Positions 21,290 through 31,336 of a DNA stretch of 64,000 nt are shown here, piece by piece. A program made the position numbers and the translations under genes. The notes under the pieces were generated by a model. It was not told the origin of the DNA. It did no database searches and saw only the letters and a program-made list of their open reading frames with translations. This stretch comes from Atriophallophorus winterbourni (Eukaryota > Platyhelminthes > Trematoda > Plagiorchiida > Microphallidae): assembly GCA_013407085.1 (NCBI GenBank), contig JACCGJ010008725.1:1-64000 (forward strand). The letters run 5' to 3'. Position 1 is the first letter of the stretch, and every line of letters begins with the position of its first letter.

Positions 21290-22290
21290 CAGAACTCAGA
21301 AAGTTTGATGGTAGAAAAAGCAGTAAGCTTAACAATAACCATAGGACGACAGGCATATGGAGTAAATTCACTAAATTTCTCAAAATCAATAGGGACGTTC
21401 ACATGCCGCATGGTTCGTCATATACTCATCCAGTTTAGAAGCGAAAACCGCAACAGATTTCGAGCGCGTGATTTCTTCAGGCAAAATGTTCTAAGTGAAA
21501 CAAATTTTTACCGAGCAAAAATGTCGACGAATGTCCAATCGAGAATGGATGTTTTCCTGTTTAAGGGGATGGTTCTCAGTATGCAAGATTTTGGATGCCA
21601 ACAGGAGGTCACTCCGTATCCGTCGTTGGGTAAAATCATGTAGATTCAGTTTTAAGATTCGTTCTTTGAAAGGCAAATTTCTGTAATGACATACCAACTT
21701 TGTCGCACGATGATAAATCCTGTCAAGTCGGCCAAGGCGCCCAGGCTCGGATGGAATATTCCATAACAGGACGTGCATATGTATTAATTAACCAGGGTAA
21801 AGATTCGGGCGTGAAAATCCTGAAAATACATTTCAGAAGACTCAAGATACGGCTTAAGGTTAAACGGCACCCAGATACCAAGATCTTGCGTGCTAAGCTG
21901 ATACGTGTGGTACAGACATTTTCCTAGCCGCAGTGGGGTTAAATGGTAACTCATTTGACTGGGACCAATGAAATAAGGTGCATAGATCCCGTTGTAATGC
22001 CATACAGTCATTACCAGACCCGACACGTGTCCATATTTTAATATCATTGGCAAACAGTATCGTTCATGTACACCAAGAATAGAAAAGGTCCAGGCACCAA
22101 GCCTTGCGGAACTCCACCTATGACGTCTATTCTTCTAGAGAAGGTGCTGCCAAGGCGAAATTGGACATGTCTATTAGTAAGAGAGTCCCTTATCCAATTC
22201 AGCAACATTCCAGTTATTCCATAAGCTTCGTGCTTTTTTATTAAAATGTCATGGTTGACTCTATCGAAAGCTTAGGAAATGTCGATGTAG
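21290..22290 (-). pseudogene. CR1-like LINE, RT palm to 3' end
   Basis: In minus order: IGGVPQGLVPGPFLFLVYMND (about 22080-22140), LFANDIKIWTRVGSG where the catalytic FADD has become FAND, LPFNPT, then LDRIYHRATKLVCHYRNLPF and RRIRSDLLLASKILHT. Several frameshifts and stops; non-functional. The 3' end at 21290-21340 shares the AAGCTTAACAATAACCATAGG motif with the copy ending near 43910. It is head-to-head with the next feature. Confidence 0.8.
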
Positions 22291-22429
22291 CAAACATGTC
22301 TGACCTACACTCCTGACATTAACAAGGTTAAGACGACCAAGCGATCCGCTCATCAGAAGGTGCGGCTGAAACCATCTGATTCAAATCCAAAGGTCACATC
22401 GCAAAAGACCTCAAAAACACTCCGTGTAA
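22291..22429. other. Junction between inverted CR1 fragments
   Basis: About 140 bp between two oppositely oriented CR1 pieces; contains no recognised motif. Confidence 0.4.
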
Positions 22430-23215
22430 TCTGCCTCAACATACAGGAATCCTTTGAGACACTTGCGAATACACTCAGACACGATCTAGAACAATGGTCA
22501 AAACTCCATCAGACCTACAGCAGTTAGACGTTTGGTTCGCCATCACGTCTACTAACATTAACACTCAACATTGAGACGGATATGGATACTGTTCTTTTAA
22601 ATGCGAAATTCGGCAAACGCTACACACAGAATCACTCGATCAGACTTATCCTGGGAACATTTTCAAAATGTCCGAAACAAGACGATGTCTTTAATTAGCG
22701 AAGACATGTATTATCACCCTTTGATGCTGATAGACCAGATGGAACAGCATCCTAAGACACTCTACACGACTGTAAACAACACGAATAAGGTTGAACGGAC
22801 GGATTGACAGATAATCTCAGGGATACAGCTGACGCCCTGGCAACATTTTATGCTCAAGTCTTTTGTTTAAACGATGTGCCCTTGTTAACACATTTTTCGC
22901 GTTCAATAGAGGTGGAAAGTTTAAGTGATGTCGATTTGAATTCTACGGTTGTGCTAAGGCATCTACGCAGGCTAAACGTTAACAAATCCGCGGGGGAGAC
23001 GGAAGTCATGTGAGCTGGAGCTTTGCGGCCCACTATATGATTTATTCAAACACACGCTAAATACGGGAATCGAACCAGCTAATTGGAAAACCGAAGTTGT
23101 TACACCAATCTACAAAGGTGGCAGTCGTTCGGATCCGGCCAAATACCGCCCTGTGACGCTCTTTTCATTGGTTTCTGAAGTACTTGAACGCTTTGTGTGT
23201 GTAAATCCAGATCAG
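22430..23215 (+). pseudogene. CR1-like LINE, N-terminal RT region
   Basis: NLRDTADALATFYAQVFCLND, LNVNKSAGETEVM, then in another frame GIEPANWKTEVVTPIYKGG and SRSDPAKYRPVTLFSLVSEV, corresponding closely to the start of the RT ORF at 44610-45662 (TADALATFYSSVF, ISPIYKGGNRSDVSNYR). Frame-broken and cut off before the catalytic motif. Confidence 0.8.
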
Positions 23216-23233
23216 GCACCTCGTTGTTCATTT

Positions 23234-23290
23234 CTATGACTCCTCATCAGTACCAAGTCCTTTGAAATATTCTCCAACTTGATCATGACG
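23234..23290 (-). repeat. Fragment of the hammerhead repeat, inverted
   Basis: The reverse complement matches the 3' part of the 62.2-kb hammerhead repeat (AATATTTCAAAGGACTTGG, TACTGATGAGGAGTC). It lies just upstream of a plus-oriented copy. Confidence 0.7.
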
Positions 23291-23374
23291 GTTCATAATG
23301 GAAGCACTGGGCTCCAACACGCGCAAAAAACAACAGATTAATTGTATTAATCCGATGGGAAGACCTGATATAGA

Positions 23375-24130
23375 TATCAGATCGGTTGGGCGACCACAAC
23401 AGATGTTGCTATCTCCTTCACGACTGGTCGAGAAGACAATCCTACTCAAATTTTCCAGTTTCTAGAAAGATTCATGATCGCCTATTTGCGATCGGTCAAA
23501 TGGTGGAAGGTAGCCCACGACATAAGGCTTGGGACGACACTGGTGATGGTTGGGGATTCAAATCACACCCGAGGAAGAATATATGTACTGCTGATGAGCT
23601 TCAATAAGAGCGAAACTGGAGTCCACTGTGTTAGGAAGGCACCCTGCTAACGAATAAAACAAGCCGGATTATCTGTTCGCAACGGAGAGAAATTGCTGTA
23701 GGGTAAGTCATATTGTACCTCGGCAACAAACCCCATCTTCACTAAATTCAAATTGTCTGACTCGCACATGACAGCCAACTTCCATCGTTCCTGCTATGCA
23801 CTTTCTCACGATAATGGTATACCCTCACACGTTCACTCTGTTGTTGCCATATAAATACAAACCATGTCCACGGTCGAAACGCATACACTGGGCGATTGGA
23901 CCTTGGGCTAAGGATCAACGTTCCATAAGGGCTTAGTTCTGTTTTCCTGACTGTTGGGATCAGAACAACGCATAAATTGATAGAACGCAACGACGGTCTC
24001 TGCTAAAACATCAACGACTCATCCATCATAACACAGTGCCTCCATTATGGACCGACGTGTTCAAGATTGTGAATATTTCAAAGGACTTGGTACTGATGAG
24101 TAGTCACAAAACGTAGATTGTTTCATTTTA
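23375..24130 (+). mobile_element. Hammerhead-carrying short repeat, interrupted copy
   Basis: Segments 23375-23632 and 24025-24130 match consecutive parts of the 340-bp repeat at 62185-62530 (GACCACAACAGATGTTGCT, GCGATCGGTCAAATGGTGGA, CTGCTGATGAGC, then GTGAATATTTCAAAGGACTT). About 390 bp of unrelated sequence separates them. A GGGATTCAAATC segment resembles a tRNA-type B box, as expected for a Pol III retroposon of Sm-alpha type. Confidence 0.72.
23586..23628 (+). ncRNA. Degraded hammerhead ribozyme
   Basis: Contains CTGATGAG (23591-23598), a stem II (GCTT..GAGC, one mismatch), CGAAAC and GTC. Stem I is damaged: TACTG faces CACTG and does not pair beyond two bases. The following sequence is also where the repeat is interrupted. 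Probably not self-cleaving. Confidence 0.6.
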
Positions 24131-24164
24131 ACTGGGTCAACCTAAATTACGGCCAATCGACAAT

Positions 24165-24650
24165 ACTGATTAATTGAATTTGTTCTTGAGTGCCACGCTT
24201 CCAGGAATTCTCACGCTTATCTGTCGTTTTCTTTGGCTAATATTTTAAAGCGGTCCAAGCCAAAGTGACACCCGAATTGGTCGATGTGTATTGAGATTAA
24301 TGAATTTCGGTCATGTCTGCGTACGGCCATCTGATGTTCATGCAGTCCTGTGCTCAGTTTGCGACCTGTTTGTCCGACGTAGTTCTTTTCGTAATATCTG
24401 CATGCAATCTTGTAGACGATATTCAACTGTTCTTCTTTCGCCACTTTGTCTTTCGTGTTGTTGAACTGGTTGCGAAGTGTTGATGCGACTTTATGCGCGA
24501 TGTCGATTCCGAGTGGCCGAAGTAACCGAGCTGCAATTTCGGAGATATGTTGGATATAGTGCAGAGTGCATCAGCTTCTGTTTTCTCCTGGGTTTCTTTG
24601 TTGTGGGCGGTTGAACCTGTTGCGTAATATGAAGCTTCTAGGGTATCCAT
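24165..24650 (-). pseudogene. Penelope-like element, GIY-YIG endonuclease end
   Basis: Minus frame reads ISEIAARLLRPLGIDIAHK, STLRNQFNNTKDKVAKEEQ, LNIVYKIACRYYEKNYVGQ, TGRKLSTGLHEHQMAVRRHD, then EFLEAWHS near 24190. This is the linker and GIY-YIG nuclease of a Penelope-like retroelement; the VYKI..YVGQTGR core is canonical. One frame change and an in-frame stop after LAKENDR break it. The RT part is not present: the sequence is cut at 24652 by the hAT element. Confidence 0.85.
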
Positions 24651-24745
24651 TCCAGACAATAACGAATGTCACTTTTTTGGAGCGAAGCGAAGTGCGAAGC
24701 GAATTTTCGAAAAGCCCTAACTGCCCTTCGCAATGGCGAATAGTA

Positions 24746-25226
24746 TCAAAGCGAATATCCGAAGTGCACTTTGCAATGGCGAAGCGAAGCGAAGCTTCGC
24801 ACTCCGCCATAACGAATATTAGCGAATAATATTCGCTCAACTGAGTCGGTCTCTGAGACCGGGGTTCTGGACCTGGACCTGGTGCTGGAACTTGTCCGGC
24901 TGCCTCCAGTCAGAGGGAAGTAGGCCCCCGCCGTGAGCTCCTGAGTGTCGACAAACTCGACATCCTTAAGGTTGGTCTCAGGGTCATCCTGGTCTTTGAG
25001 CTGCTGCTGACTCTGAGTGCTGGTACCTTCGTCATTGGTGAACTCCTGGATGCGAAGCTTCATCCTCTTCATGTAGGAGAGCGCTTTCTCGTAATTGTCA
25101 TGAATGTAGACGAGCTCCTGGACCCTCTCGTTGTTCAGAATGCTTCGGGTGGGCTTGGTCACGAGTCCAGCTTCCGAGAAGACCCTCTCTGATGAGGCCG
25201 AGGTAGCCGGGATGGCGTAGACCATC
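24746..25226 (-). CDS. hAT transposase exon 5 (dimerisation domain)
   Basis: Starts after acceptor TTTTCTTTTAG and reads MVYAIPATSASSERVFSEAG, the diagnostic hAT C-terminal dimerisation motif, then TRSILNNERVQELVYIHDNY. The first G completes the CAG codon left open by exon 4. The last residues before the stop at 24746 run into terminal repeat sequence, so the natural stop may have been lost. GC-rich at third positions, unlike the host exons here. Confidence 0.85.
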
Positions 25227-25488
25227 CTAAAAGAAAATGAGACAGGTTTAGTATTTTGTATTAGGTTCCATTGGGTACAAAAGTTAAACTACTATTTCGA
25301 AGTATAGCAATACTATATCAAAGTATAGCAATACTACATCTAAGAATAGAAAATAATATATCGAAGTATTGCGAATAATATCGAAGTATGGCGAAGTTTA
25401 GCGAATATTATAGCGAAGTATGGCGAATAACGAGAATAAATTATAATCCAACGGAAAATAAGTGACCTTTAACTTTGGAACAACTTAC

Positions 25489-26230
25489 TGGGCGTCTTTG
25501 GCGAGTAGAGGGAGCTTCTTGGCCTTCATCTTCCAGTACTGGAGCACGTCGATGTCCTCCTTTTCCAGGGGAGACGCCATCCACTCATTCATCTCCTTGA
25601 CATAGGGAGGAACTGGGGCTGGTTGAGACTGGGACTGGGACTGGTCGACGCTGCCAAAGGCCAATTCCGGATCAAGATCAAGGTCATGGTGCTCTTGGAG
25701 AAAACCTTCAAGATCTTGGCAAGCGGGTTCCGGCATCTGAATGGATGGTGGGGCGGCTGGGGCCAAGTTGGCCAAGAGCACCTTGATGCTCTGCTCGCAC
25801 TCGTAGAAGAGGTGACCATGAGACCTGGTCCTGGGGTACACGGCCTTCTGAGTGGGGTTCAGGTAGTGCGCCATCTGGTAGAGGTCCACGTTCCTGCCCA
25901 GCTCGGGAACTCTGATCTTGATCTCCTCCTGAACTTCTTGATGAATGCCTTGGTGGAATCCTTGAAGTCGGCGAACAGCTTGATCCTGGAGGCGGACATC
26001 ATGGCAATCTTAGCCATGTCTGGAACAACATGCTGCAGGGTGGGCGTCTTATCTGCCTGGAGACGTTTGCTGACCTCCTTGATCTGCTCGAGGGGCCAGA
26101 GGATGTCTTCTAGGTCCTGAAACTGCAGCTTGTTTGGAATGAGGGCCGCAAAGTCTGAAGGGGTGTTGAAGACATCATCCTTCAGCGACAGCAGGACCGC
26201 CTTGTTCCGGACGATGGATGTGATGGTCAT
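25489..26230 (-). pseudogene. hAT transposase exon 4 (one frameshift)
   Basis: Reads TSIVRNKAVLLSLKDDVFNT, LIPNKLQFQDLEDILWPLEQ, SKRLQADKTPTLQHVVPDMA and FADFKDSTKAFIKKF, then shifts frame near 25930 into VDLYQMAHYLNPTQKAVYP and the C-terminal ELAFGSVDQSQ region, ending at a GTAAGT donor in phase 2. A single-base loss explains the shift. The acceptor near 26231 could not be phased with exon 3, so the 5' boundary is uncertain. This is the catalytic-core portion between the DDE residues and the dimerisation domain. Confidence 0.78.
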
Positions 26231-26344
26231 GAAGCTTCGCTAATAATATGGCGAAGCTTCGCAAATATAGCGAAGAATAACGAATAACATAGCAAATTAT
26301 ATAGCGAATAGTATCGAAGTTAACCGAATATTGCGCTCACTCAC

Positions 26345-26919
26345 CTTCCAAGTCAGCTGCCTTCTTCCTCATGAGATCGTTCCTGACCGAAGAACGCTTG
26401 ACCCCGTTGGCCAGAGCCCTGACCAGCTTGACCAAGTCGCCCACCTCCTCGATCTGCATGGCATACTTGAGGGCGTTGTTAATTGCGTGGTCGACGCAAA
26501 GCAGGTGCTTGCTGATCTTGTCAGCGTTCTTCACAGCTTTCTTTATTTTGGCCTCGGCGTCCGTGACCATGATGGTCGCAGTGCTGTCTTTGAGGTTCTT
26601 GATGGCACCAATCATGGAGTTGAGGTAGCGGCCCACCACCTCCGAGTCGTGCCTACCCACCACCATCCTGCAGTCAATGGTGAATCTCTGCATGACCCAG
26701 TCGGGATCAATGTAGTGGATGGTCAAGCTCAGGTACCCCTGGTTGGAGCGGCTGGTCCACATGTCACTGGCGAATCCAATTCCCAGGAGGTTGGCCAGGT
26801 CCTTGGCGAGCTTCTTCTCCATGGCTTCCTCGACATTCTTGAAGAGGAGGGTACAGATGTGCCTGGAGAACATAATCTGCCTGGGGATGTTGAACTTTCG
26901 GTCCAGCGACTGAGAATAC
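26345..26919 (-). CDS. hAT transposase exon 3 (catalytic core)
   Basis: The acceptor ATTATTCCAG and donor GTGAGT are both clear. Reads YSQSLDRKFNIPRQIMFSRH, LGIGFASDMWTSRSNQGYLS, LTIHYIDPDWVMQRFTIDCR and HLLCVDHAINNALKYAMQI. The SDMWTS segment carries the first catalytic Asp of the hAT RNase H-like fold, and C.DHAINNAL is the conserved C.aH..nL block. The first base completes an Arg codon from exon 2. Open throughout. A plus-strand ORF over 26331-26972 is a GC-rich shadow. Confidence 0.87.
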
Positions 26920-27097
26920 CTGGAATAATAGCGAAGGTAATAGCGATATATCCAAATTATAGTGATTTTTAATCGAAAAATAGCAATATATAACAAAGTA
27001 TAGCGAAGTTTAGGTGAAGTATAGCAGAGTAAAATCGAAATTATCTTTCAAGTAAGAAGGTAACAACTTGTAATTGTAAATTTGTCATTTTAAATAC

Positions 27098-27342
27098 CTG
27101 ATAAAGTGGCGATTGTCCACATGGATGAACGAAAGGTTGGCACCGGCAAGGTAGGCCATGATCTCCAGGTTGGTCCTCAGCTGGAGAGGACTCTTCGAGT
27201 TGTACTTCTTGGGAGCGCTGGCGCTGCCGCCGGACTTGTACTACTGGGTGATCTGGGTTACTGAGAGCCTTCTTGAAGAGGTTTCGGATGACTCCCCGAT
27301 CTTGACTCGCCCAGAGCTGGACTGGGACTGCTGCTGCTTCTT
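27098..27342 (-). pseudogene. hAT transposase exon 2 (one in-frame stop)
   Basis: Bounded by acceptor CTTTTCTTTTCCAG and donor GTATTTA, 245 bp. Phase 0 translation starts KKQQQSQSSSGRVKIGESS and ends LRTNLEIMAYLAGANLSFIH, then VDNRHFIR, which leads in frame into exon 3. A TAG at 27243-27241 interrupts it (VTQITQ then stop), plausibly from CAG. The exon has no long ORF and was recovered only by splice phasing. Confidence 0.72.
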
Positions 27343-27534
27343 CTGGAAAAGAAAAGAAAGAAAAAACAGTTGAGCTTCATTTCCAACAAACTATTGCAAA
27401 GTATAACGATGTTCATGCACAGTATTTGGAAGTACTAAGCGATCTATAACAAAGTATATGGCAAGATATTGCGAAGTATAGCAAAGTTTAAACGAAGTTT
27501 AGCGAAGGTTGCGTCAAACTGAGTCTAACTCAAC

Positions 27535-27974
27535 TTTTCAGTCTCCAACTTGGCCTTCTGGTTCAGAAACTGCTTAGAAACGTCCGGATGCTTCGACATG
27601 ATGTGGCCGACCATGCCTTGGGGGGTTCCCTCAGGCCAGGCGATGGACTGGCCACAATTTTCGACTTGGCAAAGAGCTCGAACTTCTCTTTCCTTCGCAC
27701 CTTTCTTCACAGCCTCCTTCTTGAAGAAGTTCCAGATCGGTGATCTGGTAGGCTTGTGCCGGTAGGTGGTGTGATGAAAGTCGTCATCATCATCATCATC
27801 TGACGGCGGCGGAGACCTCTTTCTGGAGGACTTGGGGGTCCACGGGTCTTTGGACGGCAGCTTGACCTTGAGGGTCGGGCTCCTCTTGGACTTCTTGGCC
27901 GAGGCCGAGTCTTTGTCCTTGTCCGACTTGTGGTGCGTCTTCGGGGGGCTCATGATGAGACTATGATGAGACAA
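27535..27974 (-). CDS. hAT transposase exon 1 (BED zinc finger)
   Basis: ATG at 27974 (alternative ATG at 27953). A basic Ser/Lys-rich N-terminus (KKSKRSPTLKVK) and an acidic run of seven Asp precede a BED-type finger: SPIWNFFKKEA, CQVENC, GHIMSKHP, giving C-x4-C and H-x4-H. BED fingers bind the terminal repeats in hAT transposases. The best donor is a weak GTTGAG, so the 3' boundary is approximate and its phase does not match exon 2 cleanly. Confidence 0.75.
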
Positions 27975-28158
27975 TTAAATTTTCATCCTATTTATAGTCC
28001 TCCAACCACGAACGCAAAAGAAACAAACGCCCAGGCAAGGCGGCAAGCACCCACGCAGAGCGGCAAACACCCAAGCAGATCAAAACACCCACGCCCTTCG
28101 CATCCGGCCACACACCTACGCGAATACATTTAAAATATTCAAGTACAAAAAAGTACAA

Positions 28159-28345
28159 CCCTTTGTCCACTGACCGTAACTCCAGTTACCACCTCAAATG
28201 TTAGCTTATAGCAATTAAACAAGCAGTCGGTTGCTAAGTGGCTTACGTCGGTACCTTCAGTGACCATCGGAGTGCACTTGTCTGGCCTTTGTCTATCAAC
28301 AAGTCAACAAGTGTCAACATCAAAAACAATTCCCGTAGAAAAGGG
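28159..28345. mobile_element. piggyBac-type MITE, copy 2, nested in the hAT
   Basis: Inverted relative to copy 1 (10146-10337), with shared interior GTGCACTCCGATGGTCACTG and GGTACCGACGTAAGC in reverse complement. The right flank keeps TTAA (28346-28349); the left flank is ACAA. Confidence 0.7.
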
Positions 28346-28589
28346 TTAAAATATTAAAGTACAAAAATGAACACTCTTCGCTTTTAGCGAAGACTTCGCT
28401 AATATTCGTTTACGGCGAAGTTTGAACTTGCACTTCGTTTTAAGCGAAGCGAAGTATAACGAATTTTTAGCGAAGTTTATTTTTGCCCTTCGCCATGGCG
28501 ATAGCGAAGCGAATATTCAACAATATTCGCTTCGCTTCGCACATTCGCTTCGCTTTAAATCCCAAAGCGAACTATTCGTTATTGTCTGA

Positions 28590-28790
28590 TTAGAGAGTAG
28601 AGTAGACATATTAGAGTCTAGTGCAACTGAACATTTATTCGATCGTGAAGTGACACGTTGTGGGTTTCGAAATGTTTTCGAATATTTAGAAAGCACCATA
28701 TTTAGCGAATAAACGTATTAATCAATATATGCGATAGTGAGAACAAAGAAACTTGCCGAATTTTAAACTGCCCGCGTTAACTATCCTGTG
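28590..28790 (-). pseudogene. CR1-like LINE 5' end (start of ORF1)
   Basis: Reads RSNKCSVALDSNMSTLLSNQ, matching LKKCSVVLDENMSTVLS in the ORF1-like frame at 34867-35250. The sequence upstream (ACTTGCCGAATTTTAAACTG) also matches the 5' leader there (ACTTGCCAAATTTCGAACAC). It is cut exactly at the hAT right end. Confidence 0.7.
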
Positions 28791-29099
28791 GTTATTTTAT
28801 TAAGCTTGTAGCTTTTATTTCCACAATACACCATTGATTATTGACTATTGACTATTGCTCTAGGGAGGGAGTATTATTGTGTTTCCATCATTGTATATTT
28901 TATTATATTATTCCTACATATATTGTCATTTGTTTTGTTATAATGATAGATGTAAATATGTACACAATTTGAATTTATTATTCACGACGCTCATGTGTTC
29001 TGTTTTGGAACATGTCTATCGACTGATTGTTTTTGATCTGTATGCCTTGTCACGCTGAGAAGTGTGTCCTGGTTTGTAAAGTATAATAATCAGAAGGCG

Positions 29100-30790
29100 T
29101 ACGCAGTTAGTGGTCAATATCCGCTGGATCACCCGCTAAACAATCTCTCTTCATCCCCTCCATTTTCTAATTTTCTTAAATTTAACTTTGGAGATTTAAT
29201 AAACTTTACTATAATCCCACCAACCAACATACTGAAGAATTCAATATATATATTTTTTAAATAATTTTCTTTTTTTAAATTAATTTTTACTGTGAAAATT
29301 ATTCTATTATTCGCAAATCTTCCTACAATATTTATTTTATTATTTGCTCCTAAATAATTTCCATCCTTCTTATTCGTATATTCCGATGCAATCTAGATGA
29401 ATTTTTATTACTGTGTGACATTGAGCAAAAAAATTAACTTTCTTACCCGCTGCAAATTTTCATTCCTTTTTTAAAGGGAAAAAATTTAAAAACTTTGCTG
29501 TTAAGGTTATTTTTATAATTTTTTTCAATTTTTTGTACACATTGATAACCTGATCATGTTTTGCACGCCTCGGTTTGACAAAAATATAATATTAATATTA
29601 TTACAATGACCAGGTGAGTAAAGGGTATGACCGGTTACACTGCATAAGGTTGAATGGCAGTTGAGTACGGTAACTGACAGTGTGTGCGCCAATTATTTTT
29701 ATTGACCAACATAACTTGGTGGTTTAGGAGCTTCGTGATTGTTGTTTGTATATGAGCTAGGTTTCGGAAGAAGAGCTTGCATCTGTTCAAATGTAGGTAA
29801 TCAAAATTAACAGACAGAGGCCAGCGGTGTTCTGTGCACCATGTCGTTTTGTGCAAAAGGTATTATAATAATAATACTATATTTCCGGTAAACCAAGGCA
29901 TGCAAAACATGATCAGGTTATCATTGTGTACAAAATAAATAAATTGTAAATTGACCTTATCAAGCGGAATTTTTGAACATTTTTCCGTTTGGTGAAGAGA
30001 AACCCTTTCCGTTTTTTTCAGTCGCAGCTACACATTTTGGGACCAAAGGACGGCTTGAAAAACATCGGACGTACTTTCGCATACGACGAGGATACCAGAG
30101 GAAAATGGACCAACTTGGGCAGTGGTGGGCGCTCCTTTAAAGCTTTCCACAGACTGAAATTCTGGACGCTCGATTGGCTTATCCATTGGCGGCGCGATTG
30201 TCGAGGGTATCCAAATCACAATAAGAAAAAAACGCTTTGGCAGTGGTGGTTGCTTCTCTGCAGCTTTCCACCTAAAGAAATTCTGGACGCTCGGTTGGCT
30301 CGTTAGCCACATACTGTCCTGTGCAAACTGAACTAATAAAGGATGGTAAATTTTCAAGGGTAAGAAGTTTAATTTTTCCGCGCAATGTCACACAGTAATA
30401 AAATTTCATCTAGATTGCATTGAAATGATCAAATGAAGAGGATGCGATTAATTCTGGAGCAGAGATTGAAAAAAATGAAAATAAGAGAAAAAGTTATGAA
30501 GGAAATGGTGCGAGTGTAGATATAATTGTCATAGTAAAAATAAATTTTCGAAATAAAGAAAGATTCCTTTATTATATATACATAATCTATGATATATATA
30601 TATATCTTATATATATATATATAAATCTATATATATATATATATATAATATACTTCTTCGGAATGTTGGTTGGTGTGATTGACGAAAAGCACATAAAAAT
30701 ACAAAGTTAAATTGAAAAAATTAGAAAATGGAGGGGATAATGGGAGATTGTGGTTTAAATTGCATGAGGTTTGGCCCGGTTTTACGATCC
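29100..30790. repeat. Large imperfect inverted repeat (about 1.7 kb)
   Basis: The left arm, about 29100-29620, is the inverted match of the right arm, about 29850-30790. Matched landmarks from outside in: CATCCCCTCCATTTTCTAA, CCACCAACCAACAT, TTTTATTACTGTGTGACATTG, TTGATAACCTGATCATGTTT and CATGCCTTGGTTT. The right arm contains an insertion of about 300 bp (29990-30310), which itself holds an imperfect duplication (GAAATTCTGGACGCTCG at about 30157 and 30278). No transposase is seen. A fold-back element, or two inverted copies of one AT-rich repeat. Confidence 0.8.
30590..30655. repeat. (TA)n microsatellite
   Basis: Interrupted ATATAT tracts inside the right arm of the inverted repeat; the left arm has only a short ATATATAT at the corresponding site. 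Confidence 0.85.
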
Positions 30791-30999
30791 AGGAAAGTCG
30801 AAGAATTATTGATTAAGGGAAACCTAAACTGTTCGCCAGTATGGATTTCGGTTCATGTAGAGAATCAGTCTTACGCGGAAGAAGTAAGGACAAGTAACGA
30901 AGTTGGTTTCGGAGTCGGAGACACTGGAACATAATTAAAAATATTATCTTCACTATCATGGTGAGAGGTTATCATTGTGAAATATTACAATTATTATAA

Positions 31000-31336
31000 A
31001 CGATTAAAAAAGATCAAAAACAATATTTTTGGCATTTTAGCTTTTTTTCTTTTTTATAATAAATACGTTATGGTAAAGCAAGTTTGTATGCATAAATGGG
31101 TTTAATGTAAGCAGATAACGGTTGAGAATATGGTCATATGGTAAAAATGATCATAAAACGCACGGTTACGATGAAGGTTTGTAACAACATATCTAAGGTT
31201 TGGCAACCTGACACTTGAATGGCCAGTTATCCAGAGAATACTATGAGATATAATGATATACTTATATGTGGGGAAATATGTTGAATTAGAAACCTGGGAT
31301 CCCATGAGAGTATAGAATATACAGAGAAGAGTTTAT
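31000..31336 (-). other. 3'UTR of the CR1-like element
   Basis: AT-rich sequence directly following the RT stop codon. No coding content. The exact element end is not defined by a target duplication I can see. Confidence 0.45.

Larger units (their letters stand above)
24653..28588 (-). mobile_element. hAT-superfamily DNA transposon, near complete
   Basis: A 3.94-kb element with imperfect terminal inverted repeats: both ends read inward CAGACAATAACGAAT followed by GCGAAGCGAAG-rich sequence. The CAG terminus is typical of hAT. The expected 8-bp target duplication is not seen (ATCCATTC left, ATTAGAGA right), so one end may be rearranged. It holds a five-exon transposase gene on the minus strand and a nested piggyBac-type MITE near its right end. 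Coding segments are GC-rich, while introns and termini are AT-rich and share a GCGAAGTATAGCGAA-like motif. Confidence 0.85.

Noticed and set aside
26331..26972. 213-codon plus-strand ORF
   Set aside because: It lies antisense to hAT exon 3 and is open only because the exon is GC-rich; it has no domain of its own.
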